From: Pseudomonas urmiensis
Lineage (GTDB): Bacteria > Pseudomonadota > Gammaproteobacteria > Pseudomonadales > Pseudomonadaceae
Direction of reading: 5' to 3'
Length of the DNA: 64,000 bases
Assembly (NCBI RefSeq): GCF_014268815.2
Contig: NZ_JABWRE020000001.1
Location: forward strand, 2,051,001 to 2,115,000
The translations under genes and the position numbers were made by a program. A model generated the notes under the pieces. The model had not been told where the DNA came from. It saw only the letters and a program-made list of their open reading frames with translations, and ran no database searches. This document shows positions 45,192 to 54,202 of this stretch, piece after piece; within the stretch, counting starts at the first letter, position 1; every line of letters begins with the position of its first letter.

Positions 45192-46091
45192 GTGACAACG
45201 CCCCATGCCTTGCAGGTCCAGGCTTTCAACACCAGCGACGTAACAGAACAGGTGCGCGCCACCCCGGGCTGGCAGCAGCAATACCGGCAAATGTCCCCCG
45301 GGCATTTCAACGGTCAGCTGCGCTGTTTGGGGCTCGATGGCGTGGAAGTCTACGAAGAACGCCTCAATACCCGGGTCGAGCAGTTCTTCCGCGCGCCCAG
45401 CGGGTCGCTGACGTTTTGCTTTGATCGCAGCGATAACAGCCTCTACGTGCTCAATGAAGAGAGCCGCAATATCTGGATCACCCCAGAGAACTACCAGGAA
45501 GTGGCGGTGGTGTTCGATCAAGGCTTCTTGCAACGCCATGGGCTGGATGTCAATCGCTTGGAAGGCTTGTTCATGGTGCCCTTGGACAGCGTGCAGAACG
45601 CGCTGTTCGGCGGCTGGCTCAGCGCCACCCTGACGCGCCTGGGCCAAGCCGATTCGCCGTTGGAGGGCAGGGCGCTGGCCGAGCAATTGCTGGAGGACTG
45701 CCTGTTCATCCTCGACAACGCCAGCCAACGGCTGCAGGGCGATGCCCTGGAGCGGCGTGGCGAGGCGCGGGCGGTGATGCGGCGGGTCAGTGACTGGGCG
45801 GCGGATTGCCCGGACGAGACGCTTAACCTGGTGGAGCTGGCCAACGTTGCCGGGGTCTCGGTGCGCCAGTTGCAGCAGACGTTCAAAGCCTTCACCAACC
45901 TGCCACCGGCTCATTGGTTGCGTTTGCGCAGGCTAAACGGAGCACGGCGAGACCTGCTGCGTGGGGGCGAGTTGACAGTGGCTGAAGTGGCGATGCGTTG
46001 GTCGTTCTGGCATCTGGGGCGGTTTTCCGACAGTTATCGCCAGTTGTTTGGCGAGTTGCCGAGTGAGACGCTGCGCCGGGCAAGGGGTTGA
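45192..46091 (+). CDS. AraC-family transcriptional regulator
   Basis: A 299-residue regulator with an N-terminal domain of unknown ligand (to about 190) and a C-terminal AraC DNA-binding domain. Its first helix-turn-helix is LVELANVAGVSVRQLQQTF and the second is LTVAEVAMRWSFWHLGRFS, followed by YRQLFGELPSETL, the AraC signature. The start is GTG 45192, with AGGA 7-8 bases upstream; an in-frame ATG at 45054 would overlap the divergent gene's control region. It is divergent from the polyamine operon with a 151-base gap, so it probably controls it. Confidence 0.87.
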   Translation: MTTPHALQVQAFNTSDVTEQVRATPGWQQQYRQMSPGHFNGQLRCLGLDGVEVYEERLNTRVEQFFRAPSGSLTFCFDRSDNSLYVLNEESRNIWITPENYQEVAVVFDQGFLQRHGLDVNRLEGLFMVPLDSVQNALFGGWLSATLTRLGQADSPLEGRALAEQLLEDCLFILDNASQRLQGDALERRGEARAVMRRVSDWAADCPDETLNLVELANVAGVSVRQLQQTFKAFTNLPPAHWLRLRRLNGARRDLLRGGELTVAEVAMRWSFWHLGRFSDSYRQLFGELPSETLRRARG

Positions 46092-46168
46092 GGCCTGCGC
46101 CAGCGCAGACAATCCTGCATGCCCCGGTAAATATTGGTATGGTGCCCGGCAGTTTCCCTGAGGTTCCG

Positions 46169-48082
46169 ATGTTCTATCTGCCACTGACCAGCGACCAAGC
46201 CGAACGCCTCGCCAGCGAGGCCTGCGCCGGCGAATTTCTTCCCCAGGCCAGCCTGCCGGAAACGGCCAGCGTGCTGTTCATTCAGAACCTGCCGCGCCAG
46301 CAAGGAAAACCCTCGGTGGAGGCCCAAGAACGGCGCTTTGCCGAAATGCTGCGCATCGCCGATGAAGTGCATGCTGCCGCCCCCGAGCAGTTCCAGGCGC
46401 AAGTAGCCATGCGTTTCGACGCCGAGGCGTTCGCCATGGGGCTGGGCATGCTCGGAGAAAACGGCATTGGCCTGCTGAGCCCTGAGACGCCAGTCGATCC
46501 TGCCGACTGGCGCGACAGTGAGGGCGGCTGGAACTTCCTGTTCGCCGATAGCTACCGCCAGTTGGTAACGCCGCTGCACCCTGTCAGCCTGCCGTCGCTG
46601 TCCAGCGACCTGCGTCTGAGCGACCAGCAGAATCGCCTGCTGCGCGAATTTCTCTCCGGTGTCGACGAATCGGTAGCCGTGCAAGGGTTCGCCGGCACTG
46701 GCAAGACGTTCCTGATCCATCAATTCGCGCGCTTGCTCGACCCCCAGCGCACCTTGTTGCTGGCCATGACCGAGGGCCAGTTGCGCGCCTTGCAGGCGCG
46801 GGTCAAGGACGCTTCGGCGTTCACTGCGCTGACGTTCGGCCAGTTGGCCGACGAAATCCTCAATCGCGACCTGACCAGCAATGGCTGGCGCCTGCGCGAC
46901 GCCTACCGCAGCAAACTGTCCTGGCGCCCACAGGAGTCGCAGGTGGTGCAGTGGCTGGGTATCCCCGATATCGGCCCGCTGGCTGCTCGTGAGGTGGTTG
47001 CCTTGTGCATCAAGGCCGTGCGCAGCTTCTGCCGCAGCGCTGATGAGGTTATTGGCTTGCAGCATCTGCCATGGATGGGGCCGGGATTCTCGCCGCTGGA
47101 TCAGGAGGTGTTGCTGGAGAAGGCGCGCCTGTACTGGCAACAACTGATCCGCCCTTCGGCGCGGGAGATCCAGCTACCGGTGCGCGACTACCATCGGGTC
47201 AAGCTGCTGTCGCTGACGCGCGAAGTCATCGATGTCCAATTCAGCCATGTCATCGTCGACGAAGCCCATGAGTTATCCGCGCCGATGCTTGCCGTGCTCG
47301 ACCGCAGCCCCCAGGCGATCATCACCCTAGGGGATGACCTGCAGAACCTCAATGGCCTGAGCCCGCACCACGGCAGCTTCATTCGCCAGCGCTGCATCGA
47401 TCACTCGTTGCGAGCGGGGCCGGCGATGGAGGGCGTGCTCAATCCGCTGATCCTGGCGCACCCATCGGCTATCCAGGCGGCGTTCACCGGCAGCGCCGAG
47501 CACTACACGCGGGTGAGTTTCTTCGATGCGGTGACGGTGCCCGAGCAACCTACGGCGTTGCTGGTTGACGATGAATGGGGGCTGTTTGGCTGGTTCCAGC
47601 GCCTTACCCATCAGGGCGTGCCGTTCGTGCTGCTCCAAGGCGCACGCAAGGAGTTCGAGCTGTTCGTCGAAGACTGTATCGAACTCTACCGCCATGGCAC
47701 CCGACCACGGCACAACATGCTGTTTCGCTATGCCAGCTGGCAAGCGCTGGAGCAGGACAAGGGTGACGACAAGGCCTTCGCTGCGGTGGCCAACATGCTG
47801 CGCAAAGGCTATAGCCCGGAACACTTTGCCAAGGCCAAGAGCCGCTACCGCTGGGACAAGGCGCCCAAGCTGTTTCTAGGTCGGGTAAGGGATGTGAAGA
47901 ACATGGAGTTCGCCCGGGTGATGGTGTCGCCTGAGCTGATGGTTGCGCCTGGCGCCGGCAACAACCGCAACGAGCGGGCGCGGATGTTGGCCGGATTGTA
48001 TACCGCCTGTTCGCGGGCCAGGCATGAACTGATTGTGCCTGGGGGAATGCTCGATTGGGTCAAGGATCAGGTGCGCGATTGA
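46169..48082 (+). CDS. UvrD-like superfamily 1 helicase of unknown role
   Basis: A 637-residue protein. The first 150 residues have no domain I recognise. Then come SF1 helicase motifs: QGFAGTGKT (Walker A, 172-180), VIVDEAHELS (Walker B, 361-370), TLGDDLQNLNG (motif III-like) and GLYTACSRARHELIV (motif VI, near the end). It lacks the long inserts of UvrD/Rep, so it belongs with the shorter, poorly studied SF1 ATPases. The start at ATG 46169 has GAGG 7-8 bases upstream; the upstream in-frame codons overlap the AraC gene. It is flanked by metabolic genes on both sides and closed by a hairpin. No nuclease or defence partner is visible. Function unknown. Confidence 0.82.
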   Translation: MFYLPLTSDQAERLASEACAGEFLPQASLPETASVLFIQNLPRQQGKPSVEAQERRFAEMLRIADEVHAAAPEQFQAQVAMRFDAEAFAMGLGMLGENGIGLLSPETPVDPADWRDSEGGWNFLFADSYRQLVTPLHPVSLPSLSSDLRLSDQQNRLLREFLSGVDESVAVQGFAGTGKTFLIHQFARLLDPQRTLLLAMTEGQLRALQARVKDASAFTALTFGQLADEILNRDLTSNGWRLRDAYRSKLSWRPQESQVVQWLGIPDIGPLAAREVVALCIKAVRSFCRSADEVIGLQHLPWMGPGFSPLDQEVLLEKARLYWQQLIRPSAREIQLPVRDYHRVKLLSLTREVIDVQFSHVIVDEAHELSAPMLAVLDRSPQAIITLGDDLQNLNGLSPHHGSFIRQRCIDHSLRAGPAMEGVLNPLILAHPSAIQAAFTGSAEHYTRVSFFDAVTVPEQPTALLVDDEWGLFGWFQRLTHQGVPFVLLQGARKEFELFVEDCIELYRHGTRPRHNMLFRYASWQALEQDKGDDKAFAAVANMLRKGYSPEHFAKAKSRYRWDKAPKLFLGRVRDVKNMEFARVMVSPELMVAPGAGNNRNERARMLAGLYTACSRARHELIVPGGMLDWVKDQVRD

Positions 48083-48086
48083 ACAG

Positions 48087-48111
48087 GTTGGGGCCGCAAA
48101 GCGGCCCCAAC
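48087..48111. terminator. Bidirectional hairpin between convergent genes
   Basis: GTTGGGGCCGC at 48087-48097 pairs perfectly with 48101-48111 over the 3-base loop AAA. It starts 4 bases after the helicase stop and lies 16 bases past the end of the opposing sad gene. Confidence 0.75.
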
Positions 48112-48127
48112 TGCCAACGCAAAACAA

Positions 48128-49513
48128 TCAGTTGCGATCCAACCAAACCGTCTGCACGTTGCAGAACTCACGCACGCCAAAGTGCGACAGCTCGCGGCCA
48201 AACCCGCTTTTCTTGACGCCACCGAACGCCACCCGCGGATCGGACGCGCAATAGCCGTTGATGAACACGCCACCGGTATCCAGTGCAGCAGTCATCCGTT
48301 CTGCCAAGGCAACATCGGCGGTATAAATGGTCGCGGCCAAGCCAAACTCGCTGTCATTGGCCAGTTCCACCGCGTGGTCGGCATCGCGCGCTGCGATGAT
48401 CGCCGCCACTGGGCCAAACAACTCTTGCTTGAACGCGGTCATTTCGCAGGTCACGCCAGCGAGCACGGTCGGCGGGTAGAGGTTGGCGACGCCCTCGGCT
48501 TTCTGGCCGCCGAGCAGCAGGGTTGCGCCTTCAGCCAAGGTCGCCTGTACCTGGCCGTGCAACTCGTCGCGCAGGTCATAACGGGCCATCGGGCCGATGT
48601 AGGTGTCGTCCTGCAGCGGGTTACCGACCTTCAGCTGGCGGGTCGCCTCGACGAATTTGCGGGTGAACTCATCAACGATGCTGTCTTCGACGATCAGGCG
48701 CTTGGCCGCGGCGCAGACCTGGCCGGTGTTCTGATAACGGCCGATCACCGCGGCTTTGACGGCAGCATCGAGGTCGGCGTCGGCCAGCACGATGAACGGG
48801 TCTGAACCGCCCAGCTCCAGCACGCATTTCTTCAACGCAGCACCGGCCTGGGCGCCGATGGCCATGCCGGCGCGCACGCTGCCGGTCAGGGTCACGGCAG
48901 CAATGCGCGGGTCATTGATGGCGCGAGTGACACCATCAGGGGTGACGTTGATAACCTCGAAGCTGCCATCTGGCAGGCCGGCCTGCTGGATGATCTGCAG
49001 CAGCAGGTAGGCGCTGCCCATCACATTGGGTGCGTGCTTGAGTACGTAGGTGTTACCGGCCAGCAGCGCAGGCACGGCGCCGCGCAGGACTTGCCAGATG
49101 GGGAAGTTCCACGGCATCACCGCCAGGATCGGGCCCAGTGGACGGTACTCGATACGCGCTTTTTCGATCTGCGTCGGCTCCGGGGCGAGCATGGCTGGGC
49201 CGTGTTCGGCGTACCACTGGCACAGGCCAACGCACTTGCTCACTTCGCCACGGGCCTGGCTGATCGGCTTGCCGATTTCGCGGCTGATCATCACCGCCAG
49301 GGCTTCGTGGTTGGCTTGCAGGGCATCTGCCAGAGCGATCAGGTATTCGCTGCGCTGACCCAGCGACACCTTGCGCCACAGGTTGAAGCCAACCTTGGCA
49401 CGTTGCAGCGCCGCGTCCAGTGCGGCGTCGGTGTCGAATGGGTAGTGGCCGATCTGCTCGCCGCTGTACGGGTCGACGGAGATGGCGTGGGTCAGGCTAG
49501 TGATCTGGCTCAT
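48128..49513 (-). CDS. sad: NAD-dependent succinate-semialdehyde dehydrogenase (Sad/YneI type)
   Basis: A 461-residue aldehyde dehydrogenase oxidising succinate semialdehyde to succinate, the last step of GABA breakdown. PWNFPIWQVLRGAVPALLAGN (seen as MPWNFPIWQVLRGAVPAL), LTGSVRAGMAIG, VLELGGSDPFIVL (catalytic Glu) and NTGQVCAAAKR (catalytic Cys) are all intact. It follows E. coli Sad (YneI) rather than GabD, and like the E. coli gene it is divergent from a LysR gene. ATG 49513 has GAGG about 10 bases upstream. It links the nearby polyamine genes to central metabolism, though transaminase and other middle steps are not in the window. Confidence 0.92.
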   Translation of the reverse strand: MSQITSLTHAISVDPYSGEQIGHYPFDTDAALDAALQRAKVGFNLWRKVSLGQRSEYLIALADALQANHEALAVMISREIGKPISQARGEVSKCVGLCQWYAEHGPAMLAPEPTQIEKARIEYRPLGPILAVMPWNFPIWQVLRGAVPALLAGNTYVLKHAPNVMGSAYLLLQIIQQAGLPDGSFEVINVTPDGVTRAINDPRIAAVTLTGSVRAGMAIGAQAGAALKKCVLELGGSDPFIVLADADLDAAVKAAVIGRYQNTGQVCAAAKRLIVEDSIVDEFTRKFVEATRQLKVGNPLQDDTYIGPMARYDLRDELHGQVQATLAEGATLLLGGQKAEGVANLYPPTVLAGVTCEMTAFKQELFGPVAAIIAARDADHAVELANDSEFGLAATIYTADVALAERMTAALDTGGVFINGYCASDPRVAFGGVKKSGFGRELSHFGVREFCNVQTVWLDRN

Positions 49514-49566
49514 GGCAGAGCGCCTCGTTGTTGTTGGTGAGTGACGCCAGACTAGTGGTGTGCATC

Positions 49567-49586
49567 ATTATTGAAAACTGAATAAT
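49567..49586. promoter_or_regulatory. Candidate operator in the sad-LysR intergenic region
   Basis: ATTATT-GAAAACTG-AATAAT is a perfect inverted repeat (arms 49567-49572 and 49581-49586) with LysR-like T-N11-A spacing. It is the most AT-rich stretch of the 106-base divergent gap and lies 33 bases before the LysR start and 53 before sad. Confidence 0.5.
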
Positions 49587-49619
49587 AATGAGCGAAACAT
49601 TCACGTTTGGAGAAAGATA

Positions 49620-50486
49620 GTGGACTTGGTGCAACTGGAAATCTTCAAGGCCGTGGCCGAGCACGGCAGCATCAGCGCGGCCGCCCAGCAGATTCATCGG
49701 GTGCCGTCGAACCTGACCACCCGTATCAAGCAGCTTGAGGAGGACCTGGGCGTCGAGCTGTTCATCCGCGAAAAAAGCCGGCTGCGCCTGTCGCCGGCCG
49801 GTTGGAATTTTCTTGAATACACCCGGCGCATTCTTGACCTGGTGCATGAAGCCCGACTGACCGTCGCCGGTGAAGACCCGCAAGGCACATTCGCCCTGGG
49901 TTCGCTGGAAAGCACCGCCGCGGTTCGCATCCCGGTGCTGCTGGCGGCCTACAACCAGCGCTATCCCAAGGTCGATCTGGACCTCTCTACCGGACCTTCG
50001 GGCACCATGCTTGAGGGGGTGTTGTCTGGCCGACTGGTCGCGGCATTCGTCGACGGCCCGGTGTTGCACCCGACCTTGGAAGGCATGGCGGTGTTCGAGG
50101 AGGAGATGGTGGTCATCGCGCCGCTCAACCATGCACCGATCAGCCGGGCGCGCGAGGTCAATGGCGAGAGCATCTACGCCTTTCGCGCCAACTGCTCCTA
50201 CCGCCATCACTTCGAGAACTGGTTCGTACAGGATCAGGCGGTGCCCGGCAAGATCCACGAGATGGAGTCCTACCACGGCATGCTTGCCTGCGTCAGCGCC
50301 GGTGCGGGCCTGGCACTGATGCCGCGTAGCATGCTCGACAGCATGCCAGGGGTGAGCACGGTGAGTGTGTGGCCGTTGTCGCAGGACTTTCGCTATCTCA
50401 AAACCTGGCTGGTGTGGCGCCGCGGGACGGTGTCGCGCAGCTTGAGCATGTTCATCAAGTTGCTGGAAGAGCGCCGCGCTGCCTGA
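49620..50486 (+). CDS. LysR-family regulator, PtrR/YneJ-like
   Basis: A 288-residue LysR protein: helix-turn-helix [21 protein letters not shown] and [16 protein letters not shown], then an effector domain ([35 protein letters not shown]). Both its sequence style and its divergent position next to a sad gene match E. coli YneJ (PtrR), which governs sad and glutamate/putrescine use. The start is GTG 49620 with GGAG about 7 bases upstream. It most likely regulates sad and itself through the palindrome at 49567-49586. Confidence 0.87.
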   Translation: MDLVQLEIFKAVAEHGSISAAAQQIHRVPSNLTTRIKQLEEDLGVELFIREKSRLRLSPAGWNFLEYTRRILDLVHEARLTVAGEDPQGTFALGSLESTAAVRIPVLLAAYNQRYPKVDLDLSTGPSGTMLEGVLSGRLVAAFVDGPVLHPTLEGMAVFEEEMVVIAPLNHAPISRAREVNGESIYAFRANCSYRHHFENWFVQDQAVPGKIHEMESYHGMLACVSAGAGLALMPRSMLDSMPGVSTVSVWPLSQDFRYLKTWLVWRRGTVSRSLSMFIKLLEERRAA

Positions 50487-50569
50487 CCGATGGTCGCGCC
50501 ATGGCGCAACGCCAGGCGCGGCGCAGCGTCGAACATAGGGTAAGCATCCCGTTGATGGAGGAGTGCACC

Positions 50570-51013
50570 ATGCGCAACCATCATTACAGCCTGTGTGCGG
50601 CATTGCTGGTGGGCCTGGCTCTACCCTGGACGCTGGCCGCTGGCGCAGACCTCAACGCGCCAATCGATACGCAGGCTGTGCAACTGCAGCCGCAGGAGCA
50701 GAACGGCATCCGCTATCTGCAAGGTGGCATCGGCCAGGACGAGGCCAACGCCTTGCGCCAAACCCAGGGCTACAACCTGCACATCACCCTGTCGACCGGC
50801 CCCGAAGGCAAGTTCCAGACTGGGGCGGCGGTCGATATTCAAAGTGGCCAGGGCCAGCCGCTGCTGAACCTGCAGGACGTTGGCCCGATGATCTACGTGC
50901 AACTGCCACCGGGGCATTACCGGGTGATCGGCCAGGCTCAAGGGCAGACCGTCCAGCAGCAAGTGAGTATTGACGGCAAGGCGCCGGCGAAGGTCAATCT
51001 GAACTGGCGTTGA
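50570..51013 (+). CDS. Small secreted protein with carboxypeptidase-regulatory-like fold
   Basis: A 147-residue exported protein. The signal peptide (HHYSLCAALLVGLALPWTLAAGA) is cleaved near residue 26. The mature part begins QGGIGQDEANALRQTQGYNLHITLSTGPEG, seen in parts as GIGQDEANALRQTQGYNL, and ends with MIYVQLPPGHYRVIGQAQGQTVQQQVSI, a beta-sandwich pattern like carboxypeptidase regulatory domains. ATG 50570 has GGAGGAG 7-8 bases before it. Comparable short proteins are common in Pseudomonas and uncharacterised. It is followed by a dioxygenase gene 55 bases on. Function unknown. Confidence 0.8.
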   Translation: MRNHHYSLCAALLVGLALPWTLAAGADLNAPIDTQAVQLQPQEQNGIRYLQGGIGQDEANALRQTQGYNLHITLSTGPEGKFQTGAAVDIQSGQGQPLLNLQDVGPMIYVQLPPGHYRVIGQAQGQTVQQQVSIDGKAPAKVNLNWR

Positions 51014-51068
51014 ATGCCCATTCATAACCAGGAGTACAGATGTGCTCCTGGCGCCGGAGGGTAACCCG

Positions 51069-51815
51069 ATGGGTGTGCAGGAGCAGCTGCAAGCGCTGCA
51101 CGACGACGGTTTTGTGCTCATCCGTGACGTGCTCGATGCGCTGCAGATCGCCTTGATACGCTGCGCGATCGACGACCTGCAGCCACTGCATTGGGACTAC
51201 CAAGGCCTGCTCGAACACTACAAGTGCGTCTTCAACCGCAGCCCGCTGTGGCTGAGTTTTCTCGACCTACCGGCGCTTATCGGCCTGGCCGAAGCGGCCT
51301 TGGGCGACGATTGCCACATCATCGGCCAGACCGCTTGGCGCAGTCATCCTGGCTATCCAGGCCTGCCATTGCATCTGGATCACCTGCCGATGCAATTGCC
51401 GCCGTGGCTTTACGCCCAGCACGATTTCAGCCTGCCCATGCAGATCATCACGGCGCAGCTGTATTTGTGCGATATCGACCTGGCCATCGGCCCAACCTGG
51501 GTAGTGCCAGGCAGTCATCGCGCGGGGCGAGCGCCAGAGCCGGGCGAGGACAGCTGGCAAGGGCAGGGCGCCCAGGCGCTGCTGTGTCGGGCCGGTACTG
51601 TCTTGGTGTTTCGCAGTGACCTCTGGCACCGCGGCGCGGCCAACAGCAGTGCTGGACAGGTGCGCGACATGCTCCAGGTGCACTATGGCCGGCGCATGGT
51701 GGCGCAGAAGTTTTCCCCGTACCTGAGCTGGCAGTTCAACCCTCAAGTGCTCGCCGCAGCCACTGCCCGGCAACGGCGGTTACTCGGTGAGCACGCCGAA
51801 TCGGAATACGATTAG
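51069..51815 (+). CDS. Phytanoyl-CoA dioxygenase (PhyH)-family protein
   Basis: A 248-residue Fe(II)/2-oxoglutarate-type oxygenase. LHDDGFVLIRDVLDALQIALI is the family opening (visible as HDDGFVLIRDVLD), LHLDHLP provides the HxD metal pair, WVVPGSHRAGRAPEPG is the conserved loop and LWHRGAANSS the distal His with the 2-oxoglutarate side. ATG 51069 has GGAGGG about 9 bases upstream, preferred to 51042. It follows the small secreted protein on the same strand, but no shared role is apparent. Substrate unknown. Confidence 0.85.
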   Translation: MGVQEQLQALHDDGFVLIRDVLDALQIALIRCAIDDLQPLHWDYQGLLEHYKCVFNRSPLWLSFLDLPALIGLAEAALGDDCHIIGQTAWRSHPGYPGLPLHLDHLPMQLPPWLYAQHDFSLPMQIITAQLYLCDIDLAIGPTWVVPGSHRAGRAPEPGEDSWQGQGAQALLCRAGTVLVFRSDLWHRGAANSSAGQVRDMLQVHYGRRMVAQKFSPYLSWQFNPQVLAAATARQRRLLGEHAESEYD

Positions 51816-51977
51816 CCTATTAGCCAATAGTGGCAATCCACTTTCAACTTCCTGACCATCTAGTCGATAATCCGAGAAGTATTGCACCTTGTTACTTGGC
51901 GGGATGCCCAGGTAGACAAGCGAAAAATGAGGGGCTCAAGCCCCCGATGTCCGTGAAGACCATCAGGAGAGTCATTG

Positions 51978-52499
51978 ATGAAAACCCGTCTCGCCACCAC
52001 GCTGGCGGCCGCCGTCCTGGCGTTCGCTGGCGCCAATCTGGCCCACGCCGCACAAGTGTCCGGCGCTGTTGGCGCCACCGGCCAAGGTGACATGACCTAC
52101 CGTATCGGCCTGTCCTGGGATTGGGACAAACAATGGCTGCAAAGCAGCACTGGCCACCTGACCGGCTACTGGGATGCCGCCTACACCTACTGGGAAGGCG
52201 GTGAGGCCAGCGGCGCCCATTCGCTGTCGTTCAGCCCGGTATTCGTCTACGAGTTCAGCGGCTTCACCTACACCCCCTACATCGAGGCGGGCATTGGCCT
52301 GGCAGCGTTCTCCAAGACTGACGTTGGCGACCAACGCCTGGGCTCTGCGGTCAACTTCGAAGACCGCATCGGCTTTGGCCTGAAGCTGCCGGGCGAGCAG
52401 AAGGTTGGCATCCGCGCGATGCATTACTCCAACGCCGGCATCAAGCAGCCTAACGACGGCATCGAGTCGTACTCGCTGTTCTACAGCAAAGGCTTCTGA
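51978..52499 (+). CDS. pagL: Lipid A 3-O-deacylase (PagL)
   Basis: A 173-residue outer-membrane beta-barrel that removes the 3-O acyl chain from lipid A. The signal peptide is cleaved near AHA-A (23-24). The catalytic residues His149, Ser151 and Glu163 are found in AMHYSNAGIKQPNDGIESYS, seen as MHYSNAG and GIESYS. Numbered from the mature protein these are 126, 128 and 140, the same as in P. aeruginosa PagL. The last residues YSLFYSKGF end in Phe, typical of barrel proteins. ATG 51978 has AGGAGA about 7 bases upstream. Regulation is unknown; no PhoP box was seen. Confidence 0.95.
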   Translation: MKTRLATTLAAAVLAFAGANLAHAAQVSGAVGATGQGDMTYRIGLSWDWDKQWLQSSTGHLTGYWDAAYTYWEGGEASGAHSLSFSPVFVYEFSGFTYTPYIEAGIGLAAFSKTDVGDQRLGSAVNFEDRIGFGLKLPGEQKVGIRAMHYSNAGIKQPNDGIESYSLFYSKGF

Positions 52500-52507
52500 T
52501 ACCTGGC

Positions 52508-52532
52508 AGGCAGGGCGGTAATCGCCCTGCCT
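52508..52532. terminator. Bidirectional hairpin between convergent genes
   Basis: AGGCAGGGCG at 52508-52517 pairs perfectly with 52523-52532 over the loop GTAAT. It begins 8 bases after the pagL stop and 18 bases past the end of the opposing gene. Confidence 0.75.
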
Positions 52533-52550
52533 GAACGTTCGCCAGTGCCT

Positions 52551-53441
52551 TCAGTGCACTGCCTTGATCGCCAGCACGTTGCACAGTGGATGTTCCAGCA
52601 CATGCGCGGTGGTACCGCCCAGGAAGGTCTGCATGGCGTCGTGCCGATGGCTGCCCATGACGATCACATCGACCCGGCTATGACTGATGTACTGGGCAAT
52701 CGCCCTGATCGCCGGCCCCTCGAGGAAATGCCTCCGCTCCAGGGCGACTTCATGATGATCACCCAATCGATTGAACGCGGTCCGTTGCGCGACCCGCACA
52801 CTGGCGTCGAAGCCAGGCATGGTCACTGTGCCTGCGCCAAAGTCGGCGATATGGGTTTTCGACGCATCGCACACATGCAGCAAATGCAGCTCGGCATTGC
52901 ATTGCAGGGCCAGCGCACGCGCGCTGTGGATGACCTGCTCGTCCAGGTGTTCACCGGCGCCGTGGCTATTGAGATCGACTGCTGCAGCGATTTGCCGGGG
53001 TAGCGGCAGGCGGATTTCGCTGACCAGATGCACGGCGACCGGGCTGTCCTTGAGCAGTTGCCAGTCCAAGGGGGTTACCAGTAGCCGCTTGAGCACCGGC
53101 TCGTGTTGCACATCCTTGACCAGCAGATCGCAGCCCAGGCGTTCGACTTGTTCCAGCACACTGCCCAGGGGATCGCGGGTCAGCAGCAGCTCGGTGGAAA
53201 CATCCAGACCGGTATTACGCAGCTGCTCGGCAACGTCCGCCAGCCACAGACGATTGTGGGTCAACAGACGTTCGCGCTCGCTGCCATCGCTCATCAGGCC
53301 AAAGGTGTCGACATCGTCGACGAAAACGTTGACATCCAGCAAGGCACCGCTGGATTCGGCCAGCGCCGCCGCCCGCTGCAAGGCGGGTGAGTAACGCATC
53401 TGCGGGCCGAGCATGACGAACATGCGCTTGAACTGGCTCAT
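52551..53441 (-). CDS. uspE: Tandem universal stress protein (UspE-like)
   Basis: A 296-residue cytoplasmic protein made of two Usp domains (about 1-140 and 150-296). The second keeps the nucleotide-binding loop: VIVMGSHRHDAMQTFLGGTTAHVLEHPLCNVL, seen as VIVMGSHRHDAMQTFLG and TTAHVLEHP. The first ends with LKDSPVAVHLVSE, with a degenerate loop (CDLLVKDVQHEPVLKRLLV). The tandem form matches UspE. ATG 53441 has a perfect GGAGG about 7 bases upstream. Role in stress survival is by family only. Confidence 0.85.
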   Translation of the reverse strand: MSQFKRMFVMLGPQMRYSPALQRAAALAESSGALLDVNVFVDDVDTFGLMSDGSERERLLTHNRLWLADVAEQLRNTGLDVSTELLLTRDPLGSVLEQVERLGCDLLVKDVQHEPVLKRLLVTPLDWQLLKDSPVAVHLVSEIRLPLPRQIAAAVDLNSHGAGEHLDEQVIHSARALALQCNAELHLLHVCDASKTHIADFGAGTVTMPGFDASVRVAQRTAFNRLGDHHEVALERRHFLEGPAIRAIAQYISHSRVDVIVMGSHRHDAMQTFLGGTTAHVLEHPLCNVLAIKAVH

Positions 53442-53522
53442 CGCACACCTCCTCGTGTGGCAGCCCCCCGTTCATGCCGTTGTTGGTTTGCGGGCCAAGT
53501 GGCGCGCCAATCCACTTTCAGT

Positions 53523-54107
53523 CTAGACGCTCTGCGCCGGCGGCACGTCGCTGGGGCGATCGATGTCGATCAATACCCCCGGGTCATCGACCGTCAGCGT
53601 GTGCACTGCGTGGCTGTTGGCCTGGACCACGCTACGCGCGCCGCTGTCGCCGGCAAGCTGGCTGAGCTCGGCCCAGAAGTCGCGGCCGAATATGACTGGA
53701 TGGCCGGTCTTGCCTTGGTAGGCGGGGCGGCAGATTCGATCAGGAGCAGCGCTGGCGAGCAGGGTATCCAGGGTACTGGCGTGGATGAACGGCATGTCGG
53801 CGAGAAACACTGCCAGCGCCTGGCCCTTGGAAACGGCGCTGATACGCTGGACGCTGGCGGCGATGCTATGACCTAGACCCAGCCGGCTGCTGGCGCACTG
53901 AACGATACGGACCTTGCTCGGCAGGTCGAGCGGCACCGGATCGTCCTCGCGCAGGGCCAGCCAGACTTCCTCGAACACCGCGCAAGGCAGTAACAGGCTC
54001 GATTGCAACAAGGTGAGGCCATTGCTCAAGCGCTGTTGACGCTTGTCGGCGCCAAAGCGTTGGCTGCGGCCGGCGGCGAGTACCAGGGCGATTGGCTTGC
54101 AAACCAT
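53523..54107 (-). CDS. MocA-like nucleotidyltransferase
   Basis: A 194-residue NTP-transferase-fold protein: ALVLAAGRSQRFGADKR is the nucleotide-binding signature, VFLADMPFIHASTLD the metal-binding DMP, and PAYQGKTGHPVIFGRDFW the cofactor side. These are hallmarks of MocA-type molybdopterin cytidylyltransferases and related enzymes. The start is ATG 54107 (MVCKPIALV) with AAGGAC upstream; a start at 54170 lacks this. No molybdo-enzyme genes are next to it, so the cofactor substrate remains unproven. Confidence 0.82.
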   Translation of the reverse strand: MVCKPIALVLAAGRSQRFGADKRQQRLSNGLTLLQSSLLLPCAVFEEVWLALREDDPVPLDLPSKVRIVQCASSRLGLGHSIAASVQRISAVSKGQALAVFLADMPFIHASTLDTLLASAAPDRICRPAYQGKTGHPVIFGRDFWAELSQLAGDSGARSVVQANSHAVHTLTVDDPGVLIDIDRPSDVPPAQSV

Positions 54108-54202
54108 GGGCGGTGTCCTTATCGAGGGCAAGGTTCGCCTGCGCTGGATCGGTGCTGGCGGCAGGTGCATGTTAACAGCCCGCCTGGGGACACGGCTGCC
54201 CC

